Assembly: GCF_030811855.1 (NCBI RefSeq)
Contig: NZ_JAUSRN010000002.1
Coordinates: 62,001-126,000, forward strand
Direction: 5' to 3'
Source of the DNA: Variovorax paradoxus
Lineage (GTDB): Bacteria; Pseudomonadota; Gammaproteobacteria; Burkholderiales; Burkholderiaceae_C
DNA length: 64,000 bases
The notes below the pieces were generated by a model, which had not been told where the DNA came from, did not search any database, and saw only the letters and a program-made list of their open reading frames with translations. A program made the position numbers and the translations under genes. The stretch's first letter is position 1, and every line of letters starts with the position of its first letter. This document shows positions 16,869-26,507 of this stretch, piece by piece.

Positions 16869-16919
16869 ACTAAACCTCCCCCCGTTTTTCCGATCGATTG
16901 CCCCGCAAGGGGTCATTCC

Positions 16920-18185
16920 ATGCACTTAAACGAACTCAAGGCACTCCACGTGTCTGAAGTCCTCAAGCAGGCTGAAGCGCTTGAGATCGAAAACGTCGGC
17001 CGCATGCGCAAGCAGGAGCTGATGTTTGCGATCATCAAGAAGCGCGCCAAGGCCGGCGAGCAGGTCTTTGCCGACGGCGTGCTCGAAATCCTGCCCGACG
17101 GCTTCGGCTTCCTGCGCAGCCCCGACACCAGCTTCACCGCCAGCACCGACGACATCTACATCTCGCCGAGCCAGGTGCGCCGCTTCAACCTGCACACCGG
17201 CGACATGATCGAAGGCGAAGTGCGCACGCCCAAGGACGGCGAGCGCTACTTCGCGCTGACCAAGCTCGACAAGGTCAACGACGGTCCGCCCGAGCAGAAC
17301 AAGCACAAGGTGATGTTCGAGAACTTGACGCCGCTGTTCCCCAAGGAACAGATGAAGCTGGAACGCGACGGCGTCAAGAGCGACGAGAACATCACGGGCC
17401 GGATCATCGACATCATCGCCCCCATCGGCAAGGGCCAGCGTGCTCTGCTGGTGGCGCCGCCCAAGAGCGGCAAGACGGTGATGATGCAGCACATCGCCCA
17501 CGCCATCAGCGCCAACTACCCCGAAGTGCACATGATGGTGCTGCTGGTGGACGAGCGACCTGAAGAAGTGACCGAAATGCAGCGCACCGTGAAGGGCGAG
17601 GTCATTGCCTCGACCTTCGACGAGCCCGCCGCGCGCCACGTGCACGTGGCCGAAATGGTGATCGAGCGCGCCAAGCGCCTGGTCGAGCTCAAGAAGGACG
17701 TGGTGATCCTGCTCGACTCGATCACCCGCCTTGCCCGCGCCTACAACAACGTCGTGCCTTCGTCGGGCAAGGTGCTGACCGGCGGTGTCGACTCCAACGC
17801 GCTGCAGCGCCCCAAGCGCTTCCTGGGCGCGGCGCGCAACGTCGAAGAAGGCGGCTCGCTGACCATCATCGGCACCGCGCTGATCGACACGGGCAGCCGC
17901 ATGGACGAAGTGATCTTCGAAGAGTTCAAGGGCACCGGCAACTCCGAAATCCACCTGGACCGCCGCCTGTACGAAAAGCGCGTGTTCCCGTCGATCCAGC
18001 TCAACCGCAGCGGCACCCGTCGCGAAGAGCTGCTGCTGGCTCCCGAGATCCTGCAGAAGACGCGCATCCTGCGCCAGCTCATGTACAACATGGACGAGAT
18101 CGAGTCGATGGAGCTCATGCTCAAGAACATGAAGGCAACGAAGACCAATGTCGAGTTCTTCGACATGATGCGCCGAGGCGGCTGA
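16920..18185 (+). CDS. rho: Transcription termination factor Rho
   Basis: A 421-residue hexameric RNA helicase that terminates transcription and suppresses antisense and foreign transcripts. It shows the N-terminal Rho domain ([15 protein letters not shown]), the RNA-binding cold-shock-like domain with GFGFLRSPD (61-69), Walker A APPKSGKT (179-186), and the [12 protein letters not shown] and [13 protein letters not shown] segments of the ATPase. Length matches E. coli Rho. The frame is open back to a GTG at 16848, but that GTG sits in a leader hairpin and the ATG at 16920 begins at the conserved N-terminus. Confidence 0.97.
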   Translation: MHLNELKALHVSEVLKQAEALEIENVGRMRKQELMFAIIKKRAKAGEQVFADGVLEILPDGFGFLRSPDTSFTASTDDIYISPSQVRRFNLHTGDMIEGEVRTPKDGERYFALTKLDKVNDGPPEQNKHKVMFENLTPLFPKEQMKLERDGVKSDENITGRIIDIIAPIGKGQRALLVAPPKSGKTVMMQHIAHAISANYPEVHMMVLLVDERPEEVTEMQRTVKGEVIASTFDEPAARHVHVAEMVIERAKRLVELKKDVVILLDSITRLARAYNNVVPSSGKVLTGGVDSNALQRPKRFLGAARNVEEGGSLTIIGTALIDTGSRMDEVIFEEFKGTGNSEIHLDRRLYEKRVFPSIQLNRSGTRREELLLAPEILQKTRILRQLMYNMDEIESMELMLKNMKATKTNVEFFDMMRRGG

Positions 18186-18208
18186 GCCCCCTCGCGATCG
18201 TCGCCCGA

Positions 18209-18244
18209 AAGCGCGTCGTCCCCATTGGGGCGACGCGCTTTTTT
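18209..18244 (+). terminator. Rho-independent terminator after rho
   Basis: A long stem, AAGCGCGTCGTCCCC with its complement GGGGCGACGCGCTT, around a three-base ATT loop, followed by six T's. It starts 24 bases after the rho stop and ends against the convergent oxidoreductase gene, which it may also serve from the other strand because the stem begins with A's. Confidence 0.8.
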
Positions 18245-19302
18245 CATGGTGCCAAAGCCCGGCCCTCGCGTGCGCTGCGAGTGCCCAGGTCGAGCAGTTC
18301 CATGAGTGCCACCGCCTCCTCAGGCGGCACTGGGTTTAATGCGATGCCGAGGATGGCGTCGCGCACCGCGGCGTAGTAATCAACGTAGTTGCCGCGGCGG
18401 TTGGGCACCGTGCTCTCGCGCACCCAGTTTTCGACCGCCACCGTCTTCAGTTCACCCAGCAACGGGTCCACACCCCAGTCGTCGCCGCCCGGGCGGCCTC
18501 CGGCGCGCAGCGCGTCTTCCTGCGGATCGACGCCGTGCTTCACATAGCTGCCGCGTGTGCCGTGCAGGATGTAGCGCGGCGCGGCATGGGCGGCCAGCGT
18601 GGTGGCGTGCAGCACCACGCGCAGCGGCGCATGAGGACCGCTTTCATAGCGCAGCACGGCGTGAAAATAGTCCTCGACCTGCGCGCCCTCTCGAAGCACC
18701 GCGGTGTCGAGCTGCAGCGTGTCGGGCTTGCCGAACAGCTGGACCGTCTGGTCGACCAGATGGGCGCCCAGGTCGACCCAAAGACCGGAGCCGGGCACTT
18801 TCTGCTCGCGCCAGCGGTCGCGCACCTCGGGGCGGAAGCGGTCGAAATGCGACTCCAGGTACACCGGCCGGCCCACTTCGCCGCTGGCCAGCAGGTCCTT
18901 GAGCGTGAGGTAGTCGGCGTCGAAACGGCGATTCTGGTAAACGGAGAGCACGCGATTGTTGCACTCGGCCAACAGCTCGAGTTCGCGCGCTTCGGCGGCA
19001 TCGAGCGTGAAAGGCTTGTCCACCACCACGTGCTTCCCGGCTTCCAGGGCTGCCTTGGCGACCGGAAAATGCTGCGCATTGGGGGTGGCCACCACCACCA
19101 GGTCGATGTCCGCCCGAGCCACGAGCGCATCGACGTCGGGCACCACGGCCACGCCAGGCCATTCGGCATGGACTTTGTGCGGCTGCGAGCTTGCCACGGC
19201 CGCCAATTCGAGCCCTGAAACGGCCGAAAGCACTGGCGCATGGAAGGTCTGGCCGGCAAAGCCGTAGCCGACGAGGCCGGCGCGCAACGTTCTGGAGGTC
19301 AT
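18244..19302 (-). CDS. Gfo/Idh/MocA family NAD(P)-dependent oxidoreductase
   Basis: A 352-residue dehydrogenase with an N-terminal Rossmann fold (LVGYGFAGQTFHAP around residues 10-23), the VVVATPNAQHFPVA strand, and the catalytic-lysine motif HVVVDKPFTL that takes the place of the family's EKP. The C-terminal domain carries the substrate pocket (DLGAHLVDQTVQLFG). Family members oxidise or reduce sugars, inositol or amino-sugar derivatives; the substrate is not evident and no transporter is adjacent. The frame is open to 19845, but the ATG at 19302 begins exactly at the conserved domain. Confidence 0.87.
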   Translation of the reverse strand: MTSRTLRAGLVGYGFAGQTFHAPVLSAVSGLELAAVASSQPHKVHAEWPGVAVVPDVDALVARADIDLVVVATPNAQHFPVAKAALEAGKHVVVDKPFTLDAAEARELELLAECNNRVLSVYQNRRFDADYLTLKDLLASGEVGRPVYLESHFDRFRPEVRDRWREQKVPGSGLWVDLGAHLVDQTVQLFGKPDTLQLDTAVLREGAQVEDYFHAVLRYESGPHAPLRVVLHATTLAAHAAPRYILHGTRGSYVKHGVDPQEDALRAGGRPGGDDWGVDPLLGELKTVAVENWVRESTVPNRRGNYVDYYAAVRDAILGIALNPVPPEEAVALMELLDLGTRSAREGRALAP

Positions 19303-19339
19303 CTGAGAGGCCGCCTTTCGCTCAAAACGGCCAGTATGC

Positions 19340-19461
19340 GATAATCGCTGGCTCCGCGAAAAGTGCGGCTGGGCGTTTTGCCCGGCGATTCCCCACCCGG
19401 GATGGCTTGCCCCTCTGTAGGGCGAGCTTGTGGCTCTCGCATCGACCCCAAAGGAAAGACC
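19340..19461 (+). promoter_or_regulatory. Promoter -10 and structured leader of the L31 gene
   Basis: GATAAT at 19340-19345 is a good -10 box and would give a leader of about 110 bases, long for a ribosomal protein gene. The leader holds several potential hairpins: CCGC/GCGG near 19353, GGGC-GTTTT-GCCC near 19370, and GCTTGCCC/GGGCGAGC near 19407. It could be an autoregulatory site for L31 or a metal-responsive leader. No recognisable Zur box was seen. Confidence 0.3.
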
Positions 19462-19731
19462 ATGGCAAAAGAAGGCATCCACCCGAATTACCGCGAAGTT
19501 CTGTTCGTCGACATGTCGAACGGCTTCAAGTTCGTGACCCGTTCGTGCGCGAACACCAAGGAAATGGGCAAGACCGACGACGGCCGCGAACTGCCGCTGT
19601 TCAAGCTCGACACCACCAGCGAATCGCACCCGTTCTACACCGGCACCCAGAAGTCGGTCGACAACATGGGCGGTCGCGTCGAGAAGTTCCGCAACCGCTT
19701 CGGCAAGACCACCGGCGCTGCTTCCAAGTAA
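19462..19731 (+). CDS. rpmE2: 50S ribosomal protein L31 type B
   Basis: An 89-residue ribosomal protein of the large subunit. It matches the type B (zinc-free, YkgM-like) form: [18 protein letters not shown] at the start and [22 protein letters not shown] near the end. Only one cysteine is present (residue 29), so the zinc-binding CxxC of type A L31 is missing. In species with both forms the type B gene is induced by zinc starvation; whether a type A copy exists elsewhere cannot be seen. A strong AAAGGAAAG ribosome-binding site precedes the ATG. Confidence 0.95.
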   Translation: MAKEGIHPNYREVLFVDMSNGFKFVTRSCANTKEMGKTDDGRELPLFKLDTTSESHPFYTGTQKSVDNMGGRVEKFRNRFGKTTGAASK

Positions 19732-19751
19732 AGCACGCGCTTTCGCATCGA

Positions 19752-19782
19752 GGGCAGCCCGGTTTACCGCGCTGCCCTTTTT
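19752..19782 (+). terminator. Rho-independent terminator after rpmE2
   Basis: GGGCAGC at 19752-19758 pairs with GCTGCCC at 19771-19777 and is followed by five T's. It lies 20 bases after the L31 stop and before the GT-C-like gene. Confidence 0.75.
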
Positions 19783-19812
19783 CTTTCCCAAGACTGCCGT
19801 CCGAACCACCTT

Positions 19813-21552
19813 GTGAACCAGCCCACCCCAGCGATCGTTGCCCAAAGCGCCGTGCGCCGGTTGCCGCGCATCGCATTGCTGTTGTTATGCGCCGCCTACC
19901 TCCTGCCGGGCCTTTTGGGCCGCGGCCCCTGGAAAAGCGCGGACATTACCTCGTTCGGCTACATGGCCGAGCTGGCGCGCAACACCGAGGGCATCTCTCG
20001 CTGGTTCGACCCCCTGCTCCTGGGCCTTCGGCCCGAAACGCCGGCGCTCATCCCGTACTGGATCGGTGCCTGGGCGATCAAGATCGCGCCCTCGTGGCTG
20101 CACCCCGACTTGGCGGTGCGCATCGTCTTTGCACTGCTGCTCTGGGGCACGTTCACCGCCACCTGGTACGCGGTCTACTACCTTGCCCGCACCTCGCGGG
20201 CCCAGCCGGTGGCTTTCGCATTCGGCGGCGAGGCGCGCCCGACCGACTACGCCCGCGCGATTGCCGACGGTGGGCTGCTGGCCCTGATCGCCTGCCTGGG
20301 GCTGGCCCAACTCGGCCATGAAACCACGCCGGCACTGGCACAGCTGTACTTTGCCTCGCATCTTTTCTACGGTGTGGCCGCGTTGCCGTACCGACGGTTG
20401 GGCCCGGTCATCGCGCTGATGGTCGGCACCATCGGCATGACGCTGAGCGGCGGGCCGACAGTCGGCCTGGCGCTGGCGGTGGGCAGTGCCCTCTTCATGG
20501 CCTATGAGCGGCGCACCGCCAAGGCCGAGGCAAACACCGCCACCGACGAAAGTCCCGGCTACAGCAAGGATGCACTGGCCACGATGATTGCAGCCGCGCT
20601 GGTGGCCGCGGCGCTGGCCGCCGGGCTGGGCCTGCTGCAGTGGAAGATCCAGCTACCCGGCCAGCATCCGAGCAGCACCTCTGTGCTGGGCGACGTGCGC
20701 AGCCAGGCCAAGCTGCTGGTGTGGTTCACCTGGCCGGTCTGGCCTCTCGCTCTCTGGACGCTTTGGCGCTGGCGCCGGCTGCTCACCGCGCGCCACGTGG
20801 CCCTGCCGTTCTGGTTTGCGCTGGTACCGCTTGCCGCCACCTGGACCACCGACTATTCCGACCGGTCGCTGCTGCTGGCGCTCCCCGCCCTCGCCACGCT
20901 GGCAGCTTTTGCGCTGCCCACGTTCCGGCGGAGCGTGGCGGCGCTGATCGACTGGTTCAACGTGCTGTTCTTCAGCGGCCTGGCGGTGCTCGGCTGGATC
21001 TACTGGGTCGCCATGCAGACCGGCGTCCCGCCCAAGCCGGCGGCCAGCGTGGCGCGGCTGGTGCCCGGCTTCGTGCCCGAGTTCTCGACCATTCCCTTCG
21101 TGCTGGCCCTGGCCGCAAGCATCGCCTGGTGCTGGCTGGTGCGCTGGCGTACGGGGCGCCACCGCGCGGCACTCTGGAAAACACTGGTGCTTCCGGCCGG
21201 CGGCACTGCGCTGTGCTGGATGCTGCTGATGACGCTCTGGCTGCCTTCCATCGACTACGCACGCAGCTATGTGCCGCAGGTTCGTGCGGTGGCCGAGCGT
21301 GTCGGCCAGCCAAGCTGCATCGCCGAACTGGCGCTCAGCCGGGCGCACATTGCGGCCCTGAAGCACCACGGCCGTTTCAACCTGCAGCCGCTGCTGCTTG
21401 GCACCAACTGCCCCTGGCTGCTGGTGAGCCCCGACACCATCGAGCGGCTGCACCTCATCATTCCCCTGGAGAAATGGCACTTCAGTGGCACCCTCCGCCG
21501 GCCCAGCAGTGCAACCGACGACCTGCTGCTCTACCAGAAGATCGCACCGTAG
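19813..21552 (+). CDS. Polytopic membrane protein resembling GT-C (ArnT/PMT-type) glycosyltransferases
   Basis: A 579-residue protein with about 12 hydrophobic segments. The first periplasmic loop (GRGPWKSADITSFGYMAELA) has the position and acidic residue expected for the catalytic loop of GT-C transferases such as ArnT, which move a sugar from a polyprenyl-phosphate donor. A C-terminal soluble domain of about 120 residues ends in LLLYQKIAP. The acceptor is unknown. It starts at a GTG, four bases before a MATE exporter that follows on the same strand, so the two are probably co-transcribed. Similarity is judged by eye and moderate. Confidence 0.65.
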   Translation: MNQPTPAIVAQSAVRRLPRIALLLLCAAYLLPGLLGRGPWKSADITSFGYMAELARNTEGISRWFDPLLLGLRPETPALIPYWIGAWAIKIAPSWLHPDLAVRIVFALLLWGTFTATWYAVYYLARTSRAQPVAFAFGGEARPTDYARAIADGGLLALIACLGLAQLGHETTPALAQLYFASHLFYGVAALPYRRLGPVIALMVGTIGMTLSGGPTVGLALAVGSALFMAYERRTAKAEANTATDESPGYSKDALATMIAAALVAAALAAGLGLLQWKIQLPGQHPSSTSVLGDVRSQAKLLVWFTWPVWPLALWTLWRWRRLLTARHVALPFWFALVPLAATWTTDYSDRSLLLALPALATLAAFALPTFRRSVAALIDWFNVLFFSGLAVLGWIYWVAMQTGVPPKPAASVARLVPGFVPEFSTIPFVLALAASIAWCWLVRWRTGRHRAALWKTLVLPAGGTALCWMLLMTLWLPSIDYARSYVPQVRAVAERVGQPSCIAELALSRAHIAALKHHGRFNLQPLLLGTNCPWLLVSPDTIERLHLIIPLEKWHFSGTLRRPSSATDDLLLYQKIAP

Positions 21553-21555
21553 CAA

Positions 21556-22899
21556 GTGATTGGCGAACGAGGCCTGATCGCGCGGCACGCCGGCACGGTG
21601 CTGGTCGGCCAACTGGCCGTGATGGCGTTTGGTGTGACCGACACCATCGTGGCCGGCCGCTATGCCGAGAGCGCGCTGGCGGCTTTGTCGGTGGGCGCGG
21701 CCATCTTCATCAGCGTTTTCGTCTCGCTCATGGGCGTGCTGCAGGCGCTGTTGCCGGTGTGGGCCGAACTGCACGGCGCCGACCGCAGGAGCGAAGTTGG
21801 CCGCTCCGTGCGACAGTCGCTCTACCTGAGCGGCATCACCATCGCCATCGGCATGGTCGTGCTGCTCTTCCCCGGTGCCGTGTTGCGATGGACCCAGGTG
21901 CCTCCCGAGATGCGCGCCGGCGTGGAGGCCTACCTGGCTGTGCTCGCCTTCGCGCTTCCGCCCGCCCTGCTCTTCCGTCTTTTCAGCACGCTGAACCAGA
22001 GCCTCGGCAAACCGCAGGTCGTGACCTGGCTTCAGCTGGGTTCGCTGTTCGTGAAGCTGCCGCTGTCGATCTGGTTCACCTTCGGCGGTGCCGGACTGCC
22101 GGCCATGGGCCTGGTGGGCTGTGCGTGGGCCACACTGTGCGTGAACTGGAGCATGCTGGGCTGCGCGGTCTGGCTCCTGCGCGGCAGCTCCTTCTACAAG
22201 GACTATCGCCTCTGGCAGCGCATCGAAGCACCCGACTGGCGGCAGATTCGCCAGTTCGCGAGCCTTGGCATTCCGGGCGGCCTCGCGGTGCTGGTGGAAG
22301 TGACTTCATTCACGCTGATGGCGCTGTTTATCGCGCGCCTCGGCACGGCCGCAGCCGCCGCGCACCAGATCGCCTCGAACCTGCTGGCAGTGGCCTACAT
22401 GGTGCCGCTCTCCCTCGGCATTGCCACCAGCGCGCGCGTGAGCTTCTGGCTCGGCGCCGGGCAAGCGATCAAGGCTCGCCGCGCCTGCCGCATGGGCTTT
22501 GAGCTCACTGCGCTTTGCGCCCTGTTCTTCGCAGGCGCACTGGTGGCGCTGCGCTTCCAGCTGGCCCATGTGTATTCCGACAACCCAGCCGTGATTGCGC
22601 TTGCCGCAGCGCTATTGCTGGTGGTGGCGGTGTACCACTTTGCCGATGCGCTGCAGACGCTCTGCGTTTTCGTGCTGCGCTGCTACCGTGTCACGCTTGT
22701 GCCGCTGGTCATTTATTGCACGCTGCTCTGGGGGTTCGGGCTCGGCGGGAGCTACCTGTTGGCCTACCGCGGGCTCGGCCCCTGGCCCGCGATGCAGTCG
22801 CCCTTGGCGTTCTGGCTCATGAGCGCGGGCGCGCTCGCTGTCACGGCCGTGTTGTTCGGCGCGCTGCTGCGGTGGACGATGCGGCGTTCACTTCGCTAG
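21556..22899 (+). CDS. MATE family multidrug/cation efflux protein (NorM-like)
   Basis: A 447-residue inner-membrane antiporter with about 12 transmembrane helices in two homologous halves. Motifs typical of MATE proteins include FGVTDTIVAGRYAESALAAL near the N-terminus and GIPGGLAVLVEVTSF at the start of the second half. The NorM subgroup exports cationic drugs in exchange for Na+ or H+. It starts with GTG three bases after the preceding stop. Its 3' end overlaps the convergent phoR gene by 12 bases. Confidence 0.85.
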   Translation: MIGERGLIARHAGTVLVGQLAVMAFGVTDTIVAGRYAESALAALSVGAAIFISVFVSLMGVLQALLPVWAELHGADRRSEVGRSVRQSLYLSGITIAIGMVVLLFPGAVLRWTQVPPEMRAGVEAYLAVLAFALPPALLFRLFSTLNQSLGKPQVVTWLQLGSLFVKLPLSIWFTFGGAGLPAMGLVGCAWATLCVNWSMLGCAVWLLRGSSFYKDYRLWQRIEAPDWRQIRQFASLGIPGGLAVLVEVTSFTLMALFIARLGTAAAAAHQIASNLLAVAYMVPLSLGIATSARVSFWLGAGQAIKARRACRMGFELTALCALFFAGALVALRFQLAHVYSDNPAVIALAAALLLVVAVYHFADALQTLCVFVLRCYRVTLVPLVIYCTLLWGFGLGGSYLLAYRGLGPWPAMQSPLAFWLMSAGALAVTAVLFGALLRWTMRRSLR

Positions 22900-24225
22900 C
22901 ACCCGCGCTTCGCGCACCCGGGTGGCCGGGAACACGAGCGCAAAGCGAGAGCCCTTGCCCACCGTGCTCTGGATGCGCAACTCGGCGCCATGCCGCTGCG
23001 CAATGTGCTTCACGATCGCCAGGCCCAGCCCGGTGCCGCCGGTCTCGCGCGAACGACTGCGGTCGATGCGATAGAAGCGCTCGGTCAGCCTCGGAATGTG
23101 CTCGGCGGCAATGCCGGGGCCGGTATCGCGCACCGCGTATTCGCCGCGTCCGTCGGGCAGCAGCCGCCAGCTCACAGCCACCTCGCCGCCACCTGGCGTG
23201 TAGCGGATTGCATTGCTCAGCAGGTTCGACATGGCGCTCTGAAGTTCGGTCGGCGCACCGGAGATTTCGGACTCGGCCTCGATGTCGAACGAAAGGCGAT
23301 GGCCCTGCGGCGCCAACCGGCCCGACAACCCGCGCGCTTCGTCCTCGCAATGCGCCATGAGCGCGCGGATGCGGATCCACTGGCTGCCGGACGGCGCCGC
23401 ACTGCCCTCCAGGCGCGAGAGCGTCAGCAGGTCGTTCACCAGCGTTTCCATGCGGTGCGACTGCTGGCTCATCAGCGAGAGATACCGTGCACGCTCGTCC
23501 GCATCGAGCGGCAGGTTCTGTAGCGTTTCGACAAAGCCCGCCAGCACGGTGAGCGGCGTGCGGATCTCGTGCGAAACATTGGCGACGAAGTCGCGCCGCA
23601 TGGCTTCGGCCTGCTCAAGCGCCGTGATGTCCCGCGTCAATAGCATGCGGCGGTTGCCCGCATACGGATGCACCTGCACCGACAGGCGCACCGGATGGCT
23701 GCGCTGCTGCGCCTGGCCCGGGCCGGAAGCATCGATGACGACGTCGCGGCTGTAGTTCCACGACGCAAGGTAGGCCACGAAAGCGGGGTCGCGTACAAGA
23801 TTCGCAAGATGCTGCAGGAGATCGCGTTCGGCATCGATGCCGAACTGGCTTGCCGCCGTCTGGTTGCACCATTCGATGCGACCCTGCTCGTCCAGCAGGA
23901 TCACGCCGTTGGGCGAGGCTTGGATGGCCGCCAGGAACTCCTGCAACCGGTCTTCGGCCTGTCGCGTCTGCTGCTCGCGTTCGCGCAGCAGCTTGCGGAT
24001 TCGCTCGGAGAGTTCGCCCCAAACACCGGCTCCGCGCGTCGGCAGGCCTGCCGCGTTATTGCGCAGCACCTGCAGCAGGCGCTCGGCCCGCCATGCATCG
24101 AGAGCGAGCCACAGCGCCGCGCCCAGCCAGGCGCCCAGCCATCCGAACTTCCAGCCAAAAATAGCGCCAGCGCCCACTCCTATTGCAATGGACGCTATGA
24201 GAAATGTAGCAATACGGAAAGGCAT
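22888..24225 (-). CDS. phoR: Phosphate regulon sensor histidine kinase PhoR
   Basis: A 445-residue inner-membrane kinase. Two close hydrophobic helices lie at residues 5-42, a PAS domain at about 95-200, the HisKA box with phospho-accepting H219 in NVSHEIRTPL, and a HATPase domain with the G2 box GTGLGLAIVKH. It phosphorylates PhoB under phosphate limitation and is restrained by PhoU and the Pst transporter. It is the last gene of the pst-pho operon, 44 bases after phoB. The lack of a large periplasmic domain is normal for PhoR. Confidence 0.93.
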   Translation of the reverse strand: MPFRIATFLIASIAIGVGAGAIFGWKFGWLGAWLGAALWLALDAWRAERLLQVLRNNAAGLPTRGAGVWGELSERIRKLLREREQQTRQAEDRLQEFLAAIQASPNGVILLDEQGRIEWCNQTAASQFGIDAERDLLQHLANLVRDPAFVAYLASWNYSRDVVIDASGPGQAQQRSHPVRLSVQVHPYAGNRRMLLTRDITALEQAEAMRRDFVANVSHEIRTPLTVLAGFVETLQNLPLDADERARYLSLMSQQSHRMETLVNDLLTLSRLEGSAAPSGSQWIRIRALMAHCEDEARGLSGRLAPQGHRLSFDIEAESEISGAPTELQSAMSNLLSNAIRYTPGGGEVAVSWRLLPDGRGEYAVRDTGPGIAAEHIPRLTERFYRIDRSRSRETGGTGLGLAIVKHIAQRHGAELRIQSTVGKGSRFALVFPATRVREARVLAK

Positions 24226-24269
24226 GGCGGGCGATTATCCGCGCCCGCGGACCATGAAAGCCGGCGCGA

Positions 24270-24962
24270 TCAAACCGTGACTTGGGCCGTCAGGCGATAG
24301 CCGGCGCCGCGCACCGTTTCAACCATGGGCGAAGCGGCGCCCAGCGATTCGCGCAGGCGCTTCACGTGCACGTCGACCGTGCGTTCCTCGATGTAGACAT
24401 GGTCGCCCCACACCTTGTCGAGCAGCTGCGCCCGGCTGTGCACGCGCTCCGCGTGCTGCATCAGATAGGCCAGCAGCTTGAATTCGGTCGGACCCACCTT
24501 GAGCGCATTGCCCTGCCAGGTGACGCGGTGCGTGGCGGTGTCGAGCGCAAGCTCGCCGATTTCCACGCGTTCCGTGACCACCTCGGGCGCGCGGCGGCGC
24601 AGCACGGCGCGGATGCGCGCGAGCATTTCCTGCGTGGAAAACGGCTTGGTGATGTAGTCGTCGGCACCCGCATCGAGACCGGCCACCTTGTCGGGTTCGT
24701 CGCCTCGCGCCGTCAGCATCAGGATGGGGATCGCCTTGGTGCGCGCATCCTTGCGCCACTGGCGTGCGAGCTGCAGGCCGCTCTGGCCCGGCAGCATCCA
24801 GTCGAGCAGGATCAGATCCGGCAAGAAGGCGTCGATCTCGCGCTGAGCAGCCGCGCCATCCTCTGACCAGATCGGCTCGAAGCCGTTGTGGCGCAGGTTG
24901 ACGGCGATCAGCTCGGCGATCGACGACTCGTCTTCTACGATCAGGACTCGGGGTTTCTTCAT
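24270..24962 (-). CDS. phoB: Phosphate regulon response regulator PhoB
   Basis: A 230-residue OmpR-class regulator. The receiver domain has acidic pocket ED at 10-11, phospho-acceptor D54 in LLDWMLPG and a conserved lysine near 105. The C-terminal winged helix (about 130-228) contains the GPTEFKLLAYLM and VDVHVKRLRESL segments used for DNA recognition. It binds Pho boxes; candidate boxes are present upstream of pstS, ppx and ppk1 in this window. It lies between phoU and phoR on the same strand. Confidence 0.95.
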   Translation of the reverse strand: MKKPRVLIVEDESSIAELIAVNLRHNGFEPIWSEDGAAAQREIDAFLPDLILLDWMLPGQSGLQLARQWRKDARTKAIPILMLTARGDEPDKVAGLDAGADDYITKPFSTQEMLARIRAVLRRRAPEVVTERVEIGELALDTATHRVTWQGNALKVGPTEFKLLAYLMQHAERVHSRAQLLDKVWGDHVYIEERTVDVHVKRLRESLGAASPMVETVRGAGYRLTAQVTV

Positions 24963-24989
24963 GCTTTGCTTGGAGTCGTTCGCTCGCTG

Positions 24990-25691
24990 TTACTTCAACG
25001 CCGATTCGATTTCCTGCATCGAAGTGTGCCGCACATCGGCACCCTTGACGATGTAGATGATGAATTCGGCGATGTTCTTGGCGTGGTCTCCAATGCGCTC
25101 GATGGCCTTGGCCAGGAACAGCAGGTCGAGACTGGCGGAGATCGTGCGCGGGTCTTCCATCATGTAGGTGACCAGCTTGCGCACGAAGCCGTCGAACTCC
25201 TTGTCGATCAGGTCGTCGTCCTTCAGGATCGACAGCGCCGCGGCCGTGTCCAGGCGCGCGAACGCGTCGAGCGCGGTGCGCAGCAGGCCCGAGGCCAGGT
25301 CGGCCGCAATGCGCAGCTCGTTCGAGGGCAGCGCGCGGGCCGAGCCGCTCTCGATGATCGACTTGACCATGCGCGCGATCTTGTTGGCCTCGTCGCCCAC
25401 GCGCTCAAGGTTGGCCGTGGTCTTGGAGATGGCAATCAAAAGGCGCAGGTCGCGCGCCGTCGGCTGGCGCCGCGCAATGATCGACGACAGCTCGCGGTCG
25501 ATCTCGATCTCCATCGCGTTGACGCGGTGCTCGGTTTCCATCACGCGGTCGGCCGCGTCGGCGTCGAACTGCAGCAGCGCATACACCGCCTGGTGGATCT
25601 GCGCCTCGACCATGCCGCCAAGCTCCATCACGCGCGACGAAACGCCGTTGAGTTCGCTGTCGAACTGGCTGGAGAGATGTTTTTCAGTCAT
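24990..25691 (-). CDS. phoU: Phosphate transport system regulator PhoU
   Basis: A 233-residue all-helical protein made of two three-helix bundles. The N-terminal LNGVSSRVMELGGMVE and the repeated metal-binding ExxxD-type helices are typical. PhoU links Pst transporter activity to PhoR and prevents PhoB activation when phosphate is plentiful. It begins 16 bases after the pstB stop. Confidence 0.93.
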   Translation of the reverse strand: MTEKHLSSQFDSELNGVSSRVMELGGMVEAQIHQAVYALLQFDADAADRVMETEHRVNAMEIEIDRELSSIIARRQPTARDLRLLIAISKTTANLERVGDEANKIARMVKSIIESGSARALPSNELRIAADLASGLLRTALDAFARLDTAAALSILKDDDLIDKEFDGFVRKLVTYMMEDPRTISASLDLLFLAKAIERIGDHAKNIAEFIIYIVKGADVRHTSMQEIESALK

Positions 25692-25707
25692 GTGTGCCTC
25701 CTTGGCA

Positions 25708-26487
25708 TCAGCCGAAACGGCCGGTGATGTAGTCCTCGGTCTCCTTGCGCTGCGGCTTGAAGAACATCTGCTCCGTCGCGCCGAACTCGATCAGGTCGCC
25801 CAGGTACATGTAGGCGGTGTAGTCGCTGCAGCGTGCGGCCTGCTGCATGTTGTGCGTCACGATGACCACGGTGTACTCGTTTTTCAGCTCGGCAATCAAC
25901 TCCTCGATCTTCGCAGTCGAGATCGGGTCGAGTGCGGAGCAAGGTTCGTCGAGCAGCAGCACTTCGGGCTTGATGGCAATGCCGCGGGCAATGCACAGGC
26001 GCTGCTGCTGGCCGCCGGAAAGCCCCGAGCCGCTTTGCTGGAGCTTGTCGCGCACTTCGGTCCAGAGCGCCGCCTTCTTGAGCGCCCACTCCACGCGGTC
26101 GTCCATTTCGCTGGCGCTCAGGTTCTCGAACAGCTTCACGCCGAAGGCGATGTTGTCGTAGATCGACATCGGAAACGGCGTGGGCTTCTGGAACACCATG
26201 CCGATCTTTGCGCGAATCAGCGCCACGTCCTGCTTGGACGTGAGCAGGTTCTCGCCGTCCAGTGCAATGGTGCCTTCGGCGCGCTGCTCGGGGTAGAGCT
26301 CGAACATGCGGTTGAAGGTGCGCAGCAGGGTCGACTTGCCGCAGCCCGACGGACCGATGAAAGCAGTGACCTTGTTCTCGGGGATCTCGAGGTTGATGCC
26401 CTTGAGCGCGTGGAACTTGCCGTAGTAGAAGTTCAGGTCCTTGACCGAGATCTTCGAGCGCGACGGTGTTGCGACGATATTTGGCAT
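25708..26487 (-). CDS. pstB: Phosphate ABC transporter ATP-binding protein PstB
   Basis: A 259-residue ATPase with Walker [10 protein letters not shown] (45-53), the signature [14 protein letters not shown], Walker [14 protein letters not shown], and H-loop VTHN. The [19 protein letters not shown] segment (here [16 protein letters not shown]) after the Q-loop is specific to PstB. It powers high-affinity phosphate import with PstA and PstC. The frame continues far upstream, but ATG 26487 matches the family N-terminus and lies 20 bases after the pstA stop. Confidence 0.96.
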   Translation of the reverse strand: MPNIVATPSRSKISVKDLNFYYGKFHALKGINLEIPENKVTAFIGPSGCGKSTLLRTFNRMFELYPEQRAEGTIALDGENLLTSKQDVALIRAKIGMVFQKPTPFPMSIYDNIAFGVKLFENLSASEMDDRVEWALKKAALWTEVRDKLQQSGSGLSGGQQQRLCIARGIAIKPEVLLLDEPCSALDPISTAKIEELIAELKNEYTVVIVTHNMQQAARCSDYTAYMYLGDLIEFGATEQMFFKPQRKETEDYITGRFG

Positions 26488-26507
26488 GGTTGCTACTTCT
26501 TCTTGAA

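Noticed and set aside
16848..16919. Upstream GTG start for rho
   Set aside because: The extra 24 codons have no family match and the GTG sits in a leader hairpin.
20640..22502. Open frame of 620 codons spanning the GT-C and MATE genes
   Set aside because: Shifted-frame shadow crossing two good genes.
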